Shown here in pieces: positions 19,785 to 28,318 of a stretch of 64,000 nt of DNA. The translations under genes and the position numbers were made by a program. The first letter of the stretch is position 1, and every line of letters begins with the position of its first letter. This stretch comes from Holophagaceae bacterium (GTDB taxonomy: Bacteria > Acidobacteriota > Holophagae > Holophagales > Holophagaceae), in contig JANYLR010000031.1 in NCBI GenBank assembly GCA_025363715.1, forward strand, positions 1-64,000. Direction: 5' to 3'. Below the pieces are notes generated by a model. That model had not been told where the DNA came from, searched no databases, and saw only the letters and a program-made list of their open reading frames with translations.

Positions 19785-20849
19785 ATGAATCCACTGAACG
19801 ACATCCTCCTGACCCGCCTGGCCGATGGCCCCGTCCCCGCCGCCGAGGTGATGGCCCTGGGCCTCTACCATCCGGAACACGGGTACTACCGCCAGCAGAC
19901 GAGCCCCTGGGGCTTCGCGGGCAAGGACTACTACACGGCGCTGGATCTGGGGCCCCTGCTGGGCCAGACCCTGGCCCTCCGCCTGGAGGCGGCCTGGGAG
20001 CGGCTGGGCCGACCGGCGCGCTTCACGGCCCTGGAGCCCGGCGCGGGTCGCGGATGGCTGGGGCGGGATGTGCTGAACGCCGTATCGGGGGCCTTCGCGG
20101 AAGCCCTCGTCTACGTGCACCGCGACGACAACCCGGCGGCGCGACGCGCCGCCGAAGATGCCCTCGCTCCTTTCCTCACGGAAAACCGCGCGCGGTTTTC
20201 CGCCGAGACGGAGCCCCTGGAGCCCTTCACCGGCGCCATCTTCAGCAACGAGCTCTTCGACGCCCTGCCCGCCCAGCCCTGGCGCTGGGATGGGGAGCGG
20301 TGGACCCGTGAGGTGCTGGTGGCCAGTGGCCCCGAGTGGCAGGCGGCCGATCCCAGTGAGGCTGGCGCCTGGTTCGCCGCCCACACCGATGGTCTGGAGC
20401 CGAGGGACGGCAGCCTCTGGTGCGAGGCCCTGCCGGGCCTGGTGCAGGAACTCACGGCGCCCCTGGAAGCGGGCCTCTTCCTCACGGTGGACTACGGCGA
20501 ATCCGCCGACCGGCTGCTGGCCAAGGGCGCCGACCTGCGCCGCTTCAAGGCCCACGGCGTGGACGGCCGCTGGCACGAGGACCTGGGCGAAGCCGACCTC
20601 ACCGCCGACGTGGACTTCACTCGCCTGGCCCACCTGCTCGAAGGCCACCGCTTCACCGACCTGGGCCACATGGAGCTGAGCAAGTGGATCCGCACCCACG
20701 CCCCCCTGGACCAGTGGGGCGCCGCGTGGATGACCCTGCCCGAAGCCGAGCGCAGGTCCCGCACCGACAACCTCATGCAGCTCACCCTGCCCGGCATGAT
20801 GGGAGCCCGGTTCAGGGTGCTGGAGGGGTGGAAGGAAACGAAAAGCTAA
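19785..20849 (+). CDS. MidA/NDUFAF7-family SAM-dependent methyltransferase
   Basis: Class I methyltransferase of 354 residues. The family signature GLYHPEHGYY near the N-terminus is followed by the SAM-binding loop ALEPGAGRG and the FSNELFDALP motif (motif 4) that defines the NDUFAF7/MidA (DUF185) group. The mitochondrial homologue methylates an Arg in complex I subunit NDUFS2; the bacterial substrate is uncertain. The stop codon TAA (20847-20849) lies within two bases of the start of a 39-nt repeat. Confidence 0.88.
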   Translation: MNPLNDILLTRLADGPVPAAEVMALGLYHPEHGYYRQQTSPWGFAGKDYYTALDLGPLLGQTLALRLEAAWERLGRPARFTALEPGAGRGWLGRDVLNAVSGAFAEALVYVHRDDNPAARRAAEDALAPFLTENRARFSAETEPLEPFTGAIFSNELFDALPAQPWRWDGERWTREVLVASGPEWQAADPSEAGAWFAAHTDGLEPRDGSLWCEALPGLVQELTAPLEAGLFLTVDYGESADRLLAKGADLRRFKAHGVDGRWHEDLGEADLTADVDFTRLAHLLEGHRFTDLGHMELSKWIRTHAPLDQWGAAWMTLPEAERRSRTDNLMQLTLPGMMGARFRVLEGWKETKS

Positions 20850-20886
20850 CCACCGATGAACACCGATAAAAGCTGATGAACACCGA
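20848..20886. repeat. 39-nt repeat, left arm of a ~1-kb inverted pair
   Basis: Matches the reverse complement of 21866-21904 with a single mismatch. It contains the tandem motif GATGAACACCGAT. The two arms enclose the lipoprotein gene 21167-21664. The rest of 20887-21166 holds no gene I can support; it contains one copy of a 23-nt direct repeat at 20979-21001. Confidence 0.8.
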
Positions 20887-20978
20887 AAAATAAATCGACT
20901 CTGATGGCCTGATCTTCGAGACGCTGCAAGTCCAGAGAACCCAGTCAAAGTCGGAGCAAAATGGGGCGTTTGAATTCC

Positions 20979-21001
20979 CTATCCACCCGAGAGACGATGC
21001 C
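20979..21001 (+). repeat. 23-nt direct repeat, copy 1
   Basis: CTATCCACCCGAGAGACGAT plus GCC, identical to 21791-21813 in the same orientation. The two copies flank the SHOCT lipoprotein gene inside the larger inverted pair. Confidence 0.75.
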
Positions 21002-21166
21002 ATAAGAACCCAGCGGTGCTTTCCTGTCCTCATCCAGACACCACAGCCGAAGCCGGCACGCCGGCGCTTCGGCTCATGTGAGACCGTTGTGGGATCGTGC
21101 TGGTGGTGCCACTAGGCCGGTAGCCACCTAGACCTGAGTGGGCCTAGAAGACATTGACTTGATTGC

Positions 21167-21664
21167 CTACTTCCCTTCCAGGAGTCTTTTCTTCTGGGCG
21201 AGGAATTCCTCCTCGGTGATGATCCCCCGCTTGCGTAGATCGTCGAGCTTGATCAGCTCGGTGTAGATATCATTTTCCTTGGGAGAAGTGTCCTTCGTTT
21301 CTATCTTGTTTTCAGCCTTTATTATAGAGACGGTCGGCATTGGCCCGAGAGTTTGCGGCGTCTTTGCCTCTGGACTGTCCGGTGACACCAGCCAGAACTG
21401 ATATTCGAATTTCGCAAACTGCCCGGGGCCCGAACCCATCGGGGTTTCGTGTGTCGAGACCGGAATGGCAACCATCCCCCGAGCTGCGGCGAAGGCATTC
21501 GCATCCCGAATCACTTCGGCCTTGAGCGAGGCGGCGTTCCCGAATATGCCTGCACGATCTGTTCGCGCCAGGAGGTAGACGCCATCTGAAAGAGGAACCA
21601 CCTCAGGGTTGGAACAGCCAAAAAAACCGAGTAGGACCACTGCCGGTGGGATGGCCTTACGCAT
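21167..21664 (-). CDS. SHOCT-domain lipoprotein
   Basis: Exported lipoprotein of 165 residues. A short signal ends at Cys17 (GFFGC-SNPE). A middle part of unknown fold is followed by a C-terminal SHOCT module (about residues 135-165: DLRKRGIITEEEFLAQKKRLL), an oligomerisation or binding motif found at protein ends. The gene lies alone between repeats, is lower in GC than its neighbours, and is probably accessory. Confidence 0.7.
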   Translation of the reverse strand: MRKAIPPAVVLLGFFGCSNPEVVPLSDGVYLLARTDRAGIFGNAASLKAEVIRDANAFAAARGMVAIPVSTHETPMGSGPGQFAKFEYQFWLVSPDSPEAKTPQTLGPMPTVSIIKAENKIETKDTSPKENDIYTELIKLDDLRKRGIITEEEFLAQKKRLLEGK

Positions 21665-21790
21665 ACCTACCTCCGGGTGCTAGGAACAGTGTAGACCCGA
21701 ACACCGTGCCGCTTGGCTGGGGGCCAGCAGAGCCGCCTATGGTCGCGTGAATCCGGAAGACTATGAACTGAGCCAGTCCTCCAACCCAGG

Positions 21791-21813
21791 CTATCCACCC
21801 GAGAGACGATGCC
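21791..21813 (+). repeat. 23-nt direct repeat, copy 2
   Basis: Second exact copy of the 20979-21001 sequence, 812 bases downstream in the same orientation. Could be a duplicated target, a recombination scar or a binding site. Confidence 0.75.
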
Positions 21814-21865
21814 TTAAAGGTTCCATATGGCGGGGCGAGCGGCGCCGGCCGGTCCCATCTCTTTG

Positions 21866-21904
21866 ATCGGTGTTCATCAGCTTTTATCTGTGTTCATCGG
21901 TGGT
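21866..21904. repeat. 39-nt repeat, right arm of the inverted pair
   Basis: Reverse complement of 20848-20886 with one mismatch. It overlaps the end of the minus-strand hydrolase gene and encodes its last residues (MNHR) and stop codon, so the repeat probably replaced or extended the original 3' end. Confidence 0.8.
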
Positions 21905-23840
21905 TCATTATTTGCATTTCTGACCACATCCCCACCCCGATCCCACTGGGTCTCGCCGCATCGTGAAACACGGTGTGGGTGGCCTTCTGGAAATCGGTGG
22001 CCCTGGCCTCGTTGATGTTCATGAACACCTGGGGATTGCGGTCCATGAGGGGGAACCAGGTGCTTTGGAGCTGCACCATGACCCGGTGGCCCTGCTTGAA
22101 GGTGTGGAAGATGTCGTTCATGGTCCAGGCCAGGCGGGTGGGCTGGCCGGGTGCGAAGGGCGCGGGGGTTGTAAGGCTGTCGCGGAACTTGCCGCGCAGG
22201 ACTTCGCCGCGCACCAGCTGCTGGTAGCCGCCCATGGGATTGGGCGTCTTGTCCCAGGGCAGGCCGCCCTCCACGAAATCTGGGTTCTGGAAGTCATCGG
22301 GGTAGACGTCGATGAGCTTCACCACCCAGTCCGCATCGCTGCCCGTGGTGGCCACGAAGAGCTCGGGGCGCAGGGGTCCGGCCAGGCTCAGGTCCTCCCT
22401 CAGGAGCTCCGTCTGGTAGACCAGCACATCCGGGCGCCGCCCGGCGAAGCGCTGATCGGCGGTCATGTACTCCTTGGGCATGCCGATGGCCACCTGCTCG
22501 ATGAAGGGGACGGGCTTCGACGGATCGGAGATGAACGAGTCGGCGCCGCCGTCTGCGGACGGCGGCGAGAAGGAAAGGCGGCCATTGGGTTGCAGGTACA
22601 GTTTCGCGTCCTTGACTTGTTTCGGCGGCCAGGCATCCAGCCTGTGCCAGCGGTTGGCGCCGGTCTCGAAGACGGTGGCCTTGGGTAGGCCGGGATCCTT
22701 GGCGCCCTTCAGATGGTGCCGGAAGAAGGGGAGGAGCACTTCGGCCTGGAACCAGTCCGAGGTATCGGCGCCGAACTGCACGGGACCCAGATGGTCGCCC
22801 TTGCTGCGCTCCCAGCTCCCGTGGAACCAGGGGCCCATCACCAGCCGGTTGTCTGTGGTTGGGCTTTGGCGCGCCACCGTCTGGAAGACCTGGAGGGCAC
22901 CGAACAGGTTCTCCGCATCGAACCAGCCGCCCACCGTGAGCACCGCCGGAGCCACGTTCTTCAGCATGGGCCGCAGGTTCCGGGCCTGCCAGAAGGCATC
23001 GTAGTTCGGATGGTCCAGCAGCTCGTTCCAGAAGGCCACGCCCTTGGTGTACTGGCGGGTGGCAGCGATGGAGCCCAGGCGCAGAAACCACTCGTAACCA
23101 TCCGAGGTGCCGTGCGAAAAGAACGCGGGGAAGTCCCGGGTGGGCGCCGGTCGGGGCTGGCCGAAATTCACCATGAAGTTGAAGGCGTGGGGCAGCCAGA
23201 GGGCCCCATTGCGGTGGAAGTCATCCCCCTGGAACCAATCGACGATCGGGGCCTGGGGCGACACGGCTTTCAAGGCAGGGTGGCCCGCCAGCGCCGCCAC
23301 GGCGGTGTAGAACCCGGGGTAGCTGATGCCCCACATGCCCACGCGGCCGTTGTTCCCCTGTATCGCCTTGAGCAGCCACTCGATGGTGTCGTAGGCGTCC
23401 GTGCTTTCGTCCAGGTTGGCCCCGCTCACGGCCCGCTGGGGCCGCATGTTCTCGAAGGTGCCTTCGGACATCATCCGACCGCGCACATCCTGGTAGACGA
23501 AGATGAAGCCCTCCGCCTGGAAGCGGGGCGACGGGCCCAGCTGGTCGGGGAAGGCCTCCTCCCCGTAGGGCCAGAGGCTGTACGGGGTGCGCTGCAGAAG
23601 GATCGGGTAGGTCCGGCGCGTGTCCTTCGGCGCGTAGATGGCCGTGTAGAGCTTCACGCCATCCCGCATGGGGATCTGGACCTCCCGCTTGGTGTAGTGA
23701 TCGCGGACGGACTGGACCATCTCCGGCGGGTCTGGCGGGACCGGAAGGGCGGGCGGGCCCCAGCCCAGCAGCGCCAGCAGCAGGGCGGACAGGCACAGGC
23801 GCCGAGGAGGGATCACAGAGGCTCCGGAAGGTGGGCCCAT
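21894..23840 (-). CDS. CocE/NonD-family alpha/beta hydrolase (S15-like)
   Basis: Secreted hydrolase of 648 residues with an N-terminal signal (about residues 12-33). The peptidase S15-type core starts with MRDGVKLYTAIY and has the nucleophile elbow GISYPG (Ser of G-x-S-Y-x-G); a C-terminal jelly-roll domain follows. Relatives cleave glutaryl-7-ACA, cocaine-like esters or X-Pro peptides; the natural substrate is unknown. A GGGAGG lies 9 bases before the ATG. The last four residues come from the inserted repeat. Confidence 0.88.
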   Translation of the reverse strand: MGPPSGASVIPPRRLCLSALLLALLGWGPPALPVPPDPPEMVQSVRDHYTKREVQIPMRDGVKLYTAIYAPKDTRRTYPILLQRTPYSLWPYGEEAFPDQLGPSPRFQAEGFIFVYQDVRGRMMSEGTFENMRPQRAVSGANLDESTDAYDTIEWLLKAIQGNNGRVGMWGISYPGFYTAVAALAGHPALKAVSPQAPIVDWFQGDDFHRNGALWLPHAFNFMVNFGQPRPAPTRDFPAFFSHGTSDGYEWFLRLGSIAATRQYTKGVAFWNELLDHPNYDAFWQARNLRPMLKNVAPAVLTVGGWFDAENLFGALQVFQTVARQSPTTDNRLVMGPWFHGSWERSKGDHLGPVQFGADTSDWFQAEVLLPFFRHHLKGAKDPGLPKATVFETGANRWHRLDAWPPKQVKDAKLYLQPNGRLSFSPPSADGGADSFISDPSKPVPFIEQVAIGMPKEYMTADQRFAGRRPDVLVYQTELLREDLSLAGPLRPELFVATTGSDADWVVKLIDVYPDDFQNPDFVEGGLPWDKTPNPMGGYQQLVRGEVLRGKFRDSLTTPAPFAPGQPTRLAWTMNDIFHTFKQGHRVMVQLQSTWFPLMDRNPQVFMNINEARATDFQKATHTVFHDAARPSGIGVGMWSEMQIMNHR

Positions 23841-23969
23841 GATACGCGGCCTCCCTTTTGGGCTCTCCAGCTGTCCGCGAGCTTATTCCCCTCGACGGGG
23901 AGGCCGGGTTTTGCTGAACTGGAGGGTGCGCCCCGCGCCGGGGACCGACGCTTCAGGAACTCAGGCCCC

Positions 23970-24995
23970 ATGTCCCAGCCCCCCCTCCATCAGCCCGCCG
24001 AATGGGAGCGCCATAGCGCCTGCTGGCTGGCTTGGCCCAGCCATGGCCACCTCTGGCAGTCGAACCTGGCCCCGGCCCAGGCTGAGTTCGCGGCCCTGTG
24101 TCAGGCCATCGCCGAGGATGGCGGGGAACCCCTCGAGCTGCTGGTGCAGGATGACTACGCCGAGGCCGAGGCCCGAAGGGTCCTGACGCCGGTGCTCGGG
24201 CAGGTGCGGTTCCACCGGGTACCCGTGGGGGACATCTGGCTGCGGGACACGGCGCCGATCTTTGTGAAAGATGGCGCGGGCGCCCTCCAGGCCGCCTGCT
24301 TCCGCTTCAACGGCTGGGGCGGCAAGTACGAATTGCCCGGCGATGACCAGGTGGCCGGGCGAGTGGCGGCCCTGAGTGGCCGGCCGAGCCTGGATCACGA
24401 CTGGATCCTGGAGGGGGGCTCCGTGGAGGCGGATGGCGATGGCACGGTGCTGACCACCCGCCAGTGCCTGCTGAACCCCAACCGGAACCCGGGCATGGAC
24501 CAGGCGGGTATCGAAGCCGCCCTGCGCGCAGATCTAGGCGCCGAAAAGGTAATCTGGCTGGACGAAGGCCTCCTCAACGATCACACCGATGGCCACATCG
24601 ATACCCTGGCCCGGTTCGTGGCCCCGGGCGTGGTGGTGTGCATGACGGCCACCGACCCCGCCGATCCCAACGCCGCCACGCTGGAGCGCATCGCCGTGGA
24701 TCTGGCCCGCATGACCGATGCCCGGGGCCGCCAGCTCCAGGTGCTGCGCATCCCTTCCCCCGGCGTGCTGATCGACGAGGCTGGCGAGCTTCTGCCCGCC
24801 AGCTATGTGAACTTCTACATCGGCAACCGGACCGTGGTGGTACCGACCTATGGCAGCGTCAACGACAAGGCCGCCGTGGCGGCCCTGGCCCCGCTCTTTC
24901 CAGGCCGTCGGGTCCTCGGCCGCTCCGCCCGTGCCATCCTCAGCGGGGGGGGTGCCTTCCACTGCATCACCCAGCAGCAGCCGGAGGTCCGATGA
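23970..24995 (+). CDS. aguA: Agmatine deiminase
   Basis: Converts agmatine to N-carbamoylputrescine and ammonia in the cytosol. The 341-residue protein has the guanidino-modifying-enzyme features: WLRDTAPIF, the LEGGSVEADGDGT segment, the NDHTDGHIDTLARF motif with catalytic His and Asp, and the nucleophile Cys in GGGAFHCITQQQP. The frame is open far upstream, but ATG 23970 gives the normal length. Its end overlaps aguB by 4 bases, so the two form a putrescine pathway unit. Confidence 0.94.
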   Translation: MSQPPLHQPAEWERHSACWLAWPSHGHLWQSNLAPAQAEFAALCQAIAEDGGEPLELLVQDDYAEAEARRVLTPVLGQVRFHRVPVGDIWLRDTAPIFVKDGAGALQAACFRFNGWGGKYELPGDDQVAGRVAALSGRPSLDHDWILEGGSVEADGDGTVLTTRQCLLNPNRNPGMDQAGIEAALRADLGAEKVIWLDEGLLNDHTDGHIDTLARFVAPGVVVCMTATDPADPNAATLERIAVDLARMTDARGRQLQVLRIPSPGVLIDEAGELLPASYVNFYIGNRTVVVPTYGSVNDKAAVAALAPLFPGRRVLGRSARAILSGGGAFHCITQQQPEVR

Positions 24996-25852
24996 GCGCC
25001 CAGTCCCGCATCCTCCGCGTCGCCGCCACCCAGTGCGCCTTCGGCGGCAGTCTCGAGGCGAACGTGGCCCGGGTCGAGGGCCTGGTGCGGGAGGCTGCCG
25101 GGCAGGGCGCCCAGGTGATCCTGCCTTCGGAGCTGTTCGAGGGCCTCTACTTCTGCCGCGAGGAGAAGGATGCCTTCTTCGATTGGGCGAAACCCGCCCT
25201 CGGCCATCCCACCATCGCCCGTTTCCAGGCGCTGGCGAAGGAGCTGGGCGTGGCGATTCCCGTCTCCTTCTTCGAGCGGGATGGCCACGCCTTCTACAAC
25301 AGCCTGGCCATGGTGGACGCGGATGGCGCCGTGCTCGGCATCTACCGCAAAAGCCACATCCCGGACGGCCCCGGCTACGAGGAGAAGTTCTACTTCCGCC
25401 CCGGCAACACCGGTTTCAAGGTCTGGGACACGCACTTCGGCCGCTTGGGCGTGGGCATCTGCTGGGACCAGTGGTACCCCGAATGCGCCCGGGCCATGAT
25501 GCTCCAGGGAGCGGAGCTCCTGCTCTATCCCACGGCCATCGGCACCGAACCTGAAAACCCGGATCTGGACACCAAGGACCTCTGGCAGCGGGCCATGATC
25601 GGCCACGCCGTGTCCAACGTGGTGCCCGTGGTGGCTTCCAATCGCATCGGCCTGGAAGGTGACCAGACCTTCTACGGCCACTCCTTCATCGCCGATCACC
25701 GGGGCGAGAAGGTGGCGGAACTAGGCCGGACGGAGCCCGGCGTCATCCTGGCGGACTTCGATCTGGAGGAGATCCGCCGCAACCGCGCCTCCTTCGGGTT
25801 CTTCCGGGACCGACGGCCGGAGCTCTACGGGCTCATCACCAAGACCGACTGA
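24992..25852 (+). CDS. aguB: N-carbamoylputrescine amidase
   Basis: Nitrilase-superfamily enzyme of 286 residues that hydrolyses N-carbamoylputrescine to putrescine, CO2 and ammonia. The Glu-Lys-Cys triad is visible in PSELFEG, YRKSHIPDGPGYEEKFYF and GVGICWDQWYPE; the last two are diagnostic for the AguB branch. Starts within the aguA stop (ATGA overlap). Confidence 0.94.
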   Translation: MSAQSRILRVAATQCAFGGSLEANVARVEGLVREAAGQGAQVILPSELFEGLYFCREEKDAFFDWAKPALGHPTIARFQALAKELGVAIPVSFFERDGHAFYNSLAMVDADGAVLGIYRKSHIPDGPGYEEKFYFRPGNTGFKVWDTHFGRLGVGICWDQWYPECARAMMLQGAELLLYPTAIGTEPENPDLDTKDLWQRAMIGHAVSNVVPVVASNRIGLEGDQTFYGHSFIADHRGEKVAELGRTEPGVILADFDLEEIRRNRASFGFFRDRRPELYGLITKTD

Positions 25853-25877
25853 TCGTCGCACCTCGGGACAAGCTCTA

Positions 25878-25930
25878 AGAGTGCCTAACAGAACCCCACG
25901 GCGGCGTTGTCGGATTTTGTTAGACACTCT
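25878..25930. repeat. Short palindromic element (19-nt arms)
   Basis: Arms 25878-25896 and 25912-25930 match in inverted orientation with three differences around a 15-base loop. It lies between the ends of the convergent aguB and MocR genes and overlaps the last bases of the MocR stop codon. The inner GCCTAAC and GTTAGAC boxes also fit integron attC core consensus, but the element is too short for a typical attC. A partial copy of the left arm lies at 38221-38241. It may be a solo insertion-sequence end or a bidirectional terminator. Confidence 0.6.
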
Positions 25931-27296
25931 AAGACTCGCCGGATTGGAGAGCAGTGGCCACGGCCTCCAGCCGGGCCAGGCCCTGGACCAGGGTGGCGCG
26001 GTCAGGCGCGGCGCCGATGGAAATGCGGATTCCGGTTTCCTGCACGGCCCGGGTGGCGGCGAAGACTTCCGACGGCACGACCACCACGCCCGCTTCCAGG
26101 GCCCGCCGCGTGAAGCGCTCCGGGCCGCCCGGCGGCGAGGGCAGCCACACATGGGGGCAGTGGGGTTCCCCCCGCCACTCGAGGCGGCGCAGGCCCTGGC
26201 CGCAGAGCCGGTGCCGGGCGGCCAGCTCCTTGCGCTGGGCCACCAGCCGGCGCCAGGCGGTGCCATCCTCCAGCCAGGCGGTGCCCAGGGCCATGCTCAG
26301 GGCCGTGACGTACCAGGTGGTGTGATGCTCAGCCTCCCGGGCCCGGGCCTGCAGCAGGGGCGGCAACAGCAGGTAGCCCAACCGCAGACCCGGGGCCACG
26401 GTCTTGGACAGGCCCGTGACGTACAGCACCCGCTCGGGGGCCAGGGCCGCCAGGGGCGGCGGCGCCACCTCGGGCAGCATGCCGTAGACATCCTCCTCGA
26501 CCAAGAGCAGATCGTGCTTCCGGGCGATGGCCAAGATCTGTTCCCGGCGCCCCAGTCCCATGGTCGCCGTGGTGGGATTGTTCAGGGTGGGGGACAGCAC
26601 CGCCACCCGGAGCCCCGCGCGACCGGCGGCTTCCAGGGCCGAGGGCAGCACCCCCTCGGCATCCATGGCCATGGGGTGGAGGCGGCGCTGGCTGTGGCGG
26701 GCCACGGCCTTCAGCCCGGGGTAGACCAGGCTTTCGCAGGCCAGATCCTCGTGTTCGCTGAGCAGACCCAGGGCCGTGTCGACCGCGTGCTGGGCGCCCG
26801 CGCAGATGAGAACCCGGCTGGGCTCGGCCCCCAGGCCGCGCCGTGCCATCCAGGCCACGGCAGCCTCCCGGTGCAGGCGGGTGTCGCCGGGCCCCGGGTA
26901 GTTCAGGAAGCGGCCCCCCTCGCGGCCACCGATGGCGGCGAGGCCTTCGGCCAGGTCACCCTCGGCTAGCCCCACGGGGGGACGGTTCGTGGAGAGATCG
27001 ATGACCCCGCCTTCGGGCCGGTTCTGGAAGGCGAAGAGGGCCGCTTCGGAGGCCAGGCCCAGCACATAGGTGCCTCGGCCCACCTCGCCGCCCACCAGCA
27101 GGCGGCGGGCGGCCTCCTGATAGGACCGGGTGATGGTGCTCACATTCACGTCCAGGAGATCCGCCAGGGCCCGGTGGGTGGGGAGCTGGTCCCCGGGTCG
27201 CAGCCGACCCAGGCGCACGGCGGCTCCGATGGCATCGGCCACGGCCAGATAGGTGGGGCGGCCATCGTCGGGAAGCTCGGGGATCCAGATTGTCAT
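25929..27296 (-). CDS. MocR-type (GntR/aminotransferase) transcriptional regulator
   Basis: Fusion of a GntR winged helix (residues about 10-78: YLAVADAIGAAVRLGRLRPGDQLPTHRALADLLDVNVSTITRSYQEA) with a PLP-binding fold-type I aminotransferase-like domain (about 100-450). Cofactor motifs are SPTLNNPT and the Schiff-base Lys in GLSKTVAPGLRLGYL. The ATG at 27296 begins the usual N-terminus; an upstream extension lacks family similarity. It is divergent from the dsrC-like operon, with a palindrome between the starts, which suggests control of that operon or autoregulation. The effector is unknown. Confidence 0.9.
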   Translation of the reverse strand: MTIWIPELPDDGRPTYLAVADAIGAAVRLGRLRPGDQLPTHRALADLLDVNVSTITRSYQEAARRLLVGGEVGRGTYVLGLASEAALFAFQNRPEGGVIDLSTNRPPVGLAEGDLAEGLAAIGGREGGRFLNYPGPGDTRLHREAAVAWMARRGLGAEPSRVLICAGAQHAVDTALGLLSEHEDLACESLVYPGLKAVARHSQRRLHPMAMDAEGVLPSALEAAGRAGLRVAVLSPTLNNPTTATMGLGRREQILAIARKHDLLLVEEDVYGMLPEVAPPPLAALAPERVLYVTGLSKTVAPGLRLGYLLLPPLLQARAREAEHHTTWYVTALSMALGTAWLEDGTAWRRLVAQRKELAARHRLCGQGLRRLEWRGEPHCPHVWLPSPPGGPERFTRRALEAGVVVVPSEVFAATRAVQETGIRISIGAAPDRATLVQGLARLEAVATALQSGES

Positions 27297-27307
27297 GCAT
27301 ACAATTC

Positions 27308-27345
27308 TGGTTTCAAACCACACAAAATCCAGTCCTGGTTTCGAA
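27308..27345. promoter_or_regulatory. Candidate MocR operator
   Basis: Perfect palindrome TGGTTTCAAACCA (27308-27320) followed by a second half site TGGTTTCGAA (27336-27345) in direct orientation, 28 bases apart. It lies 12 bases before the MocR start and 29 before dsrC. Paired direct half sites are common for MocR dimers. Confidence 0.5.
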
Positions 27346-27373
27346 GGCCGATGGTACGGCTCGGGAGGGATCC

Positions 27374-27694
27374 ATGGGGGCTCTGGCATTCAACGGACAG
27401 ACGGTGGCGCTGAACGAGGAAGGCTTCCTGGAAGATCCGACCCTCTGGAACGAGGCGCTGGCCGAGGCCCTGGCGAAGTCGGAGGAGGGGCTCGAGGCCC
27501 TCAGCGAGGATCACTGGACGGTCATCCGGTTCATCCGGGCCACCTATGAGGAGAAGGGCGCGGCGCCCATGGTCCGCGCCATTTGCAAAACCACGGGACT
27601 CAGGCTGCAGCACATCTACGACCTTTTCCCCAGCGGCCCCGCCAAGGGCGCCTGCAAGCTGGCGGGCCTGCCCAAGCCGGACGGCTGCGTCTAG
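27374..27694 (+). CDS. DsrC/TusE-family sulfur-relay protein
   Basis: Small cytosolic sulfur carrier of 106 residues. The conserved EDHWTVIRFIRATYEEKG and YDLFPSGPAKGACKLAGLPKPDGCV segments are intact. Both redox cysteines are present: the penultimate Cys and the Cys 11 residues before it, which is the DsrC rather than the TusE pattern. In sulfate reducers such a DsrC forms a trisulfide that is reduced by DsrMK. Ribosome site GGGAGGG is 4 bases before the ATG. First gene of an operon with DsrM- and DsrK-like genes. Confidence 0.88.
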   Translation: MGALAFNGQTVALNEEGFLEDPTLWNEALAEALAKSEEGLEALSEDHWTVIRFIRATYEEKGAAPMVRAICKTTGLRLQHIYDLFPSGPAKGACKLAGLPKPDGCV

Positions 27695-27697
27695 GGG

Positions 27698-28318
27698 ATG
27701 CCCATGCCCAGTCCGCTGGTCTTCGGAGTCCTCGCGTCGGCCGCATGGGCCGTGACGGGTCTGGCCCTGCTCCGCATCGAGGCCAGCGCCTACGGGCGGC
27801 GAGCGCTGCATGCGGCGCCAGCGGGCGATCCTGCGGCGGGGGTGCGCTACGCCTTCACCGGTGCCATGCGTCCTGGGGCCAAGGAGAGCGTTCGCGAACA
27901 CCTGCATTCCTATGTTGCGGGCTTGGCCTACCACGCCGGGATTTTCGCGGCCCTGGGCCTGCTGGTCTGCACCCTGGTCGGGTGGTCGCCTCCTGGTCTG
28001 GTGCGGATGCCGGTCCAGGCATTCCTTGGCCTGGGGGCCCTGAGTGGGTCCAGCCTGCTGCTGAAACGCTTGCTGCAACCGGAGTTGCGCGGGCTGTCCC
28101 ACCCGGACGACTTCGTTTCGAACCTGCTCGCCACGGTCTTCGTGGCTCTGGCCCAAATCGGAGGCACAGTCTGGCTGCTGAGCGCGATGGCCCTGCTGAT
28201 CTACGTGCCCCTGGGCAAGCTTCGGCACAGCGTCTTCTTCTTTGTGGCCCGAAAGAATCTCGGGGCCTTCTTCGGCCGCCGGGGCGTCTTCCCGCCGGGA
28301 GGTGCCCATGGCCGTTGA
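27698..28318 (+). CDS. DsrM/NarI-like membrane cytochrome b subunit
   Basis: Inner-membrane protein of 206 residues with about five hydrophobic helices. His residues in HLHSYVAGLAYHAG and in GKLRHSVFFF match the heme b ligand positions of the NarI/DsrM family. It is shorter than sulfate-reducer DsrM. It should pass electrons from the quinone pool to the Fe-S partner encoded next. An ATG at 27704 is an alternative start. Its 3' end overlaps the next gene by 11 bases. Confidence 0.8.
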   Translation: MPMPSPLVFGVLASAAWAVTGLALLRIEASAYGRRALHAAPAGDPAAGVRYAFTGAMRPGAKESVREHLHSYVAGLAYHAGIFAALGLLVCTLVGWSPPGLVRMPVQAFLGLGALSGSSLLLKRLLQPELRGLSHPDDFVSNLLATVFVALAQIGGTVWLLSAMALLIYVPLGKLRHSVFFFVARKNLGAFFGRRGVFPPGGAHGR

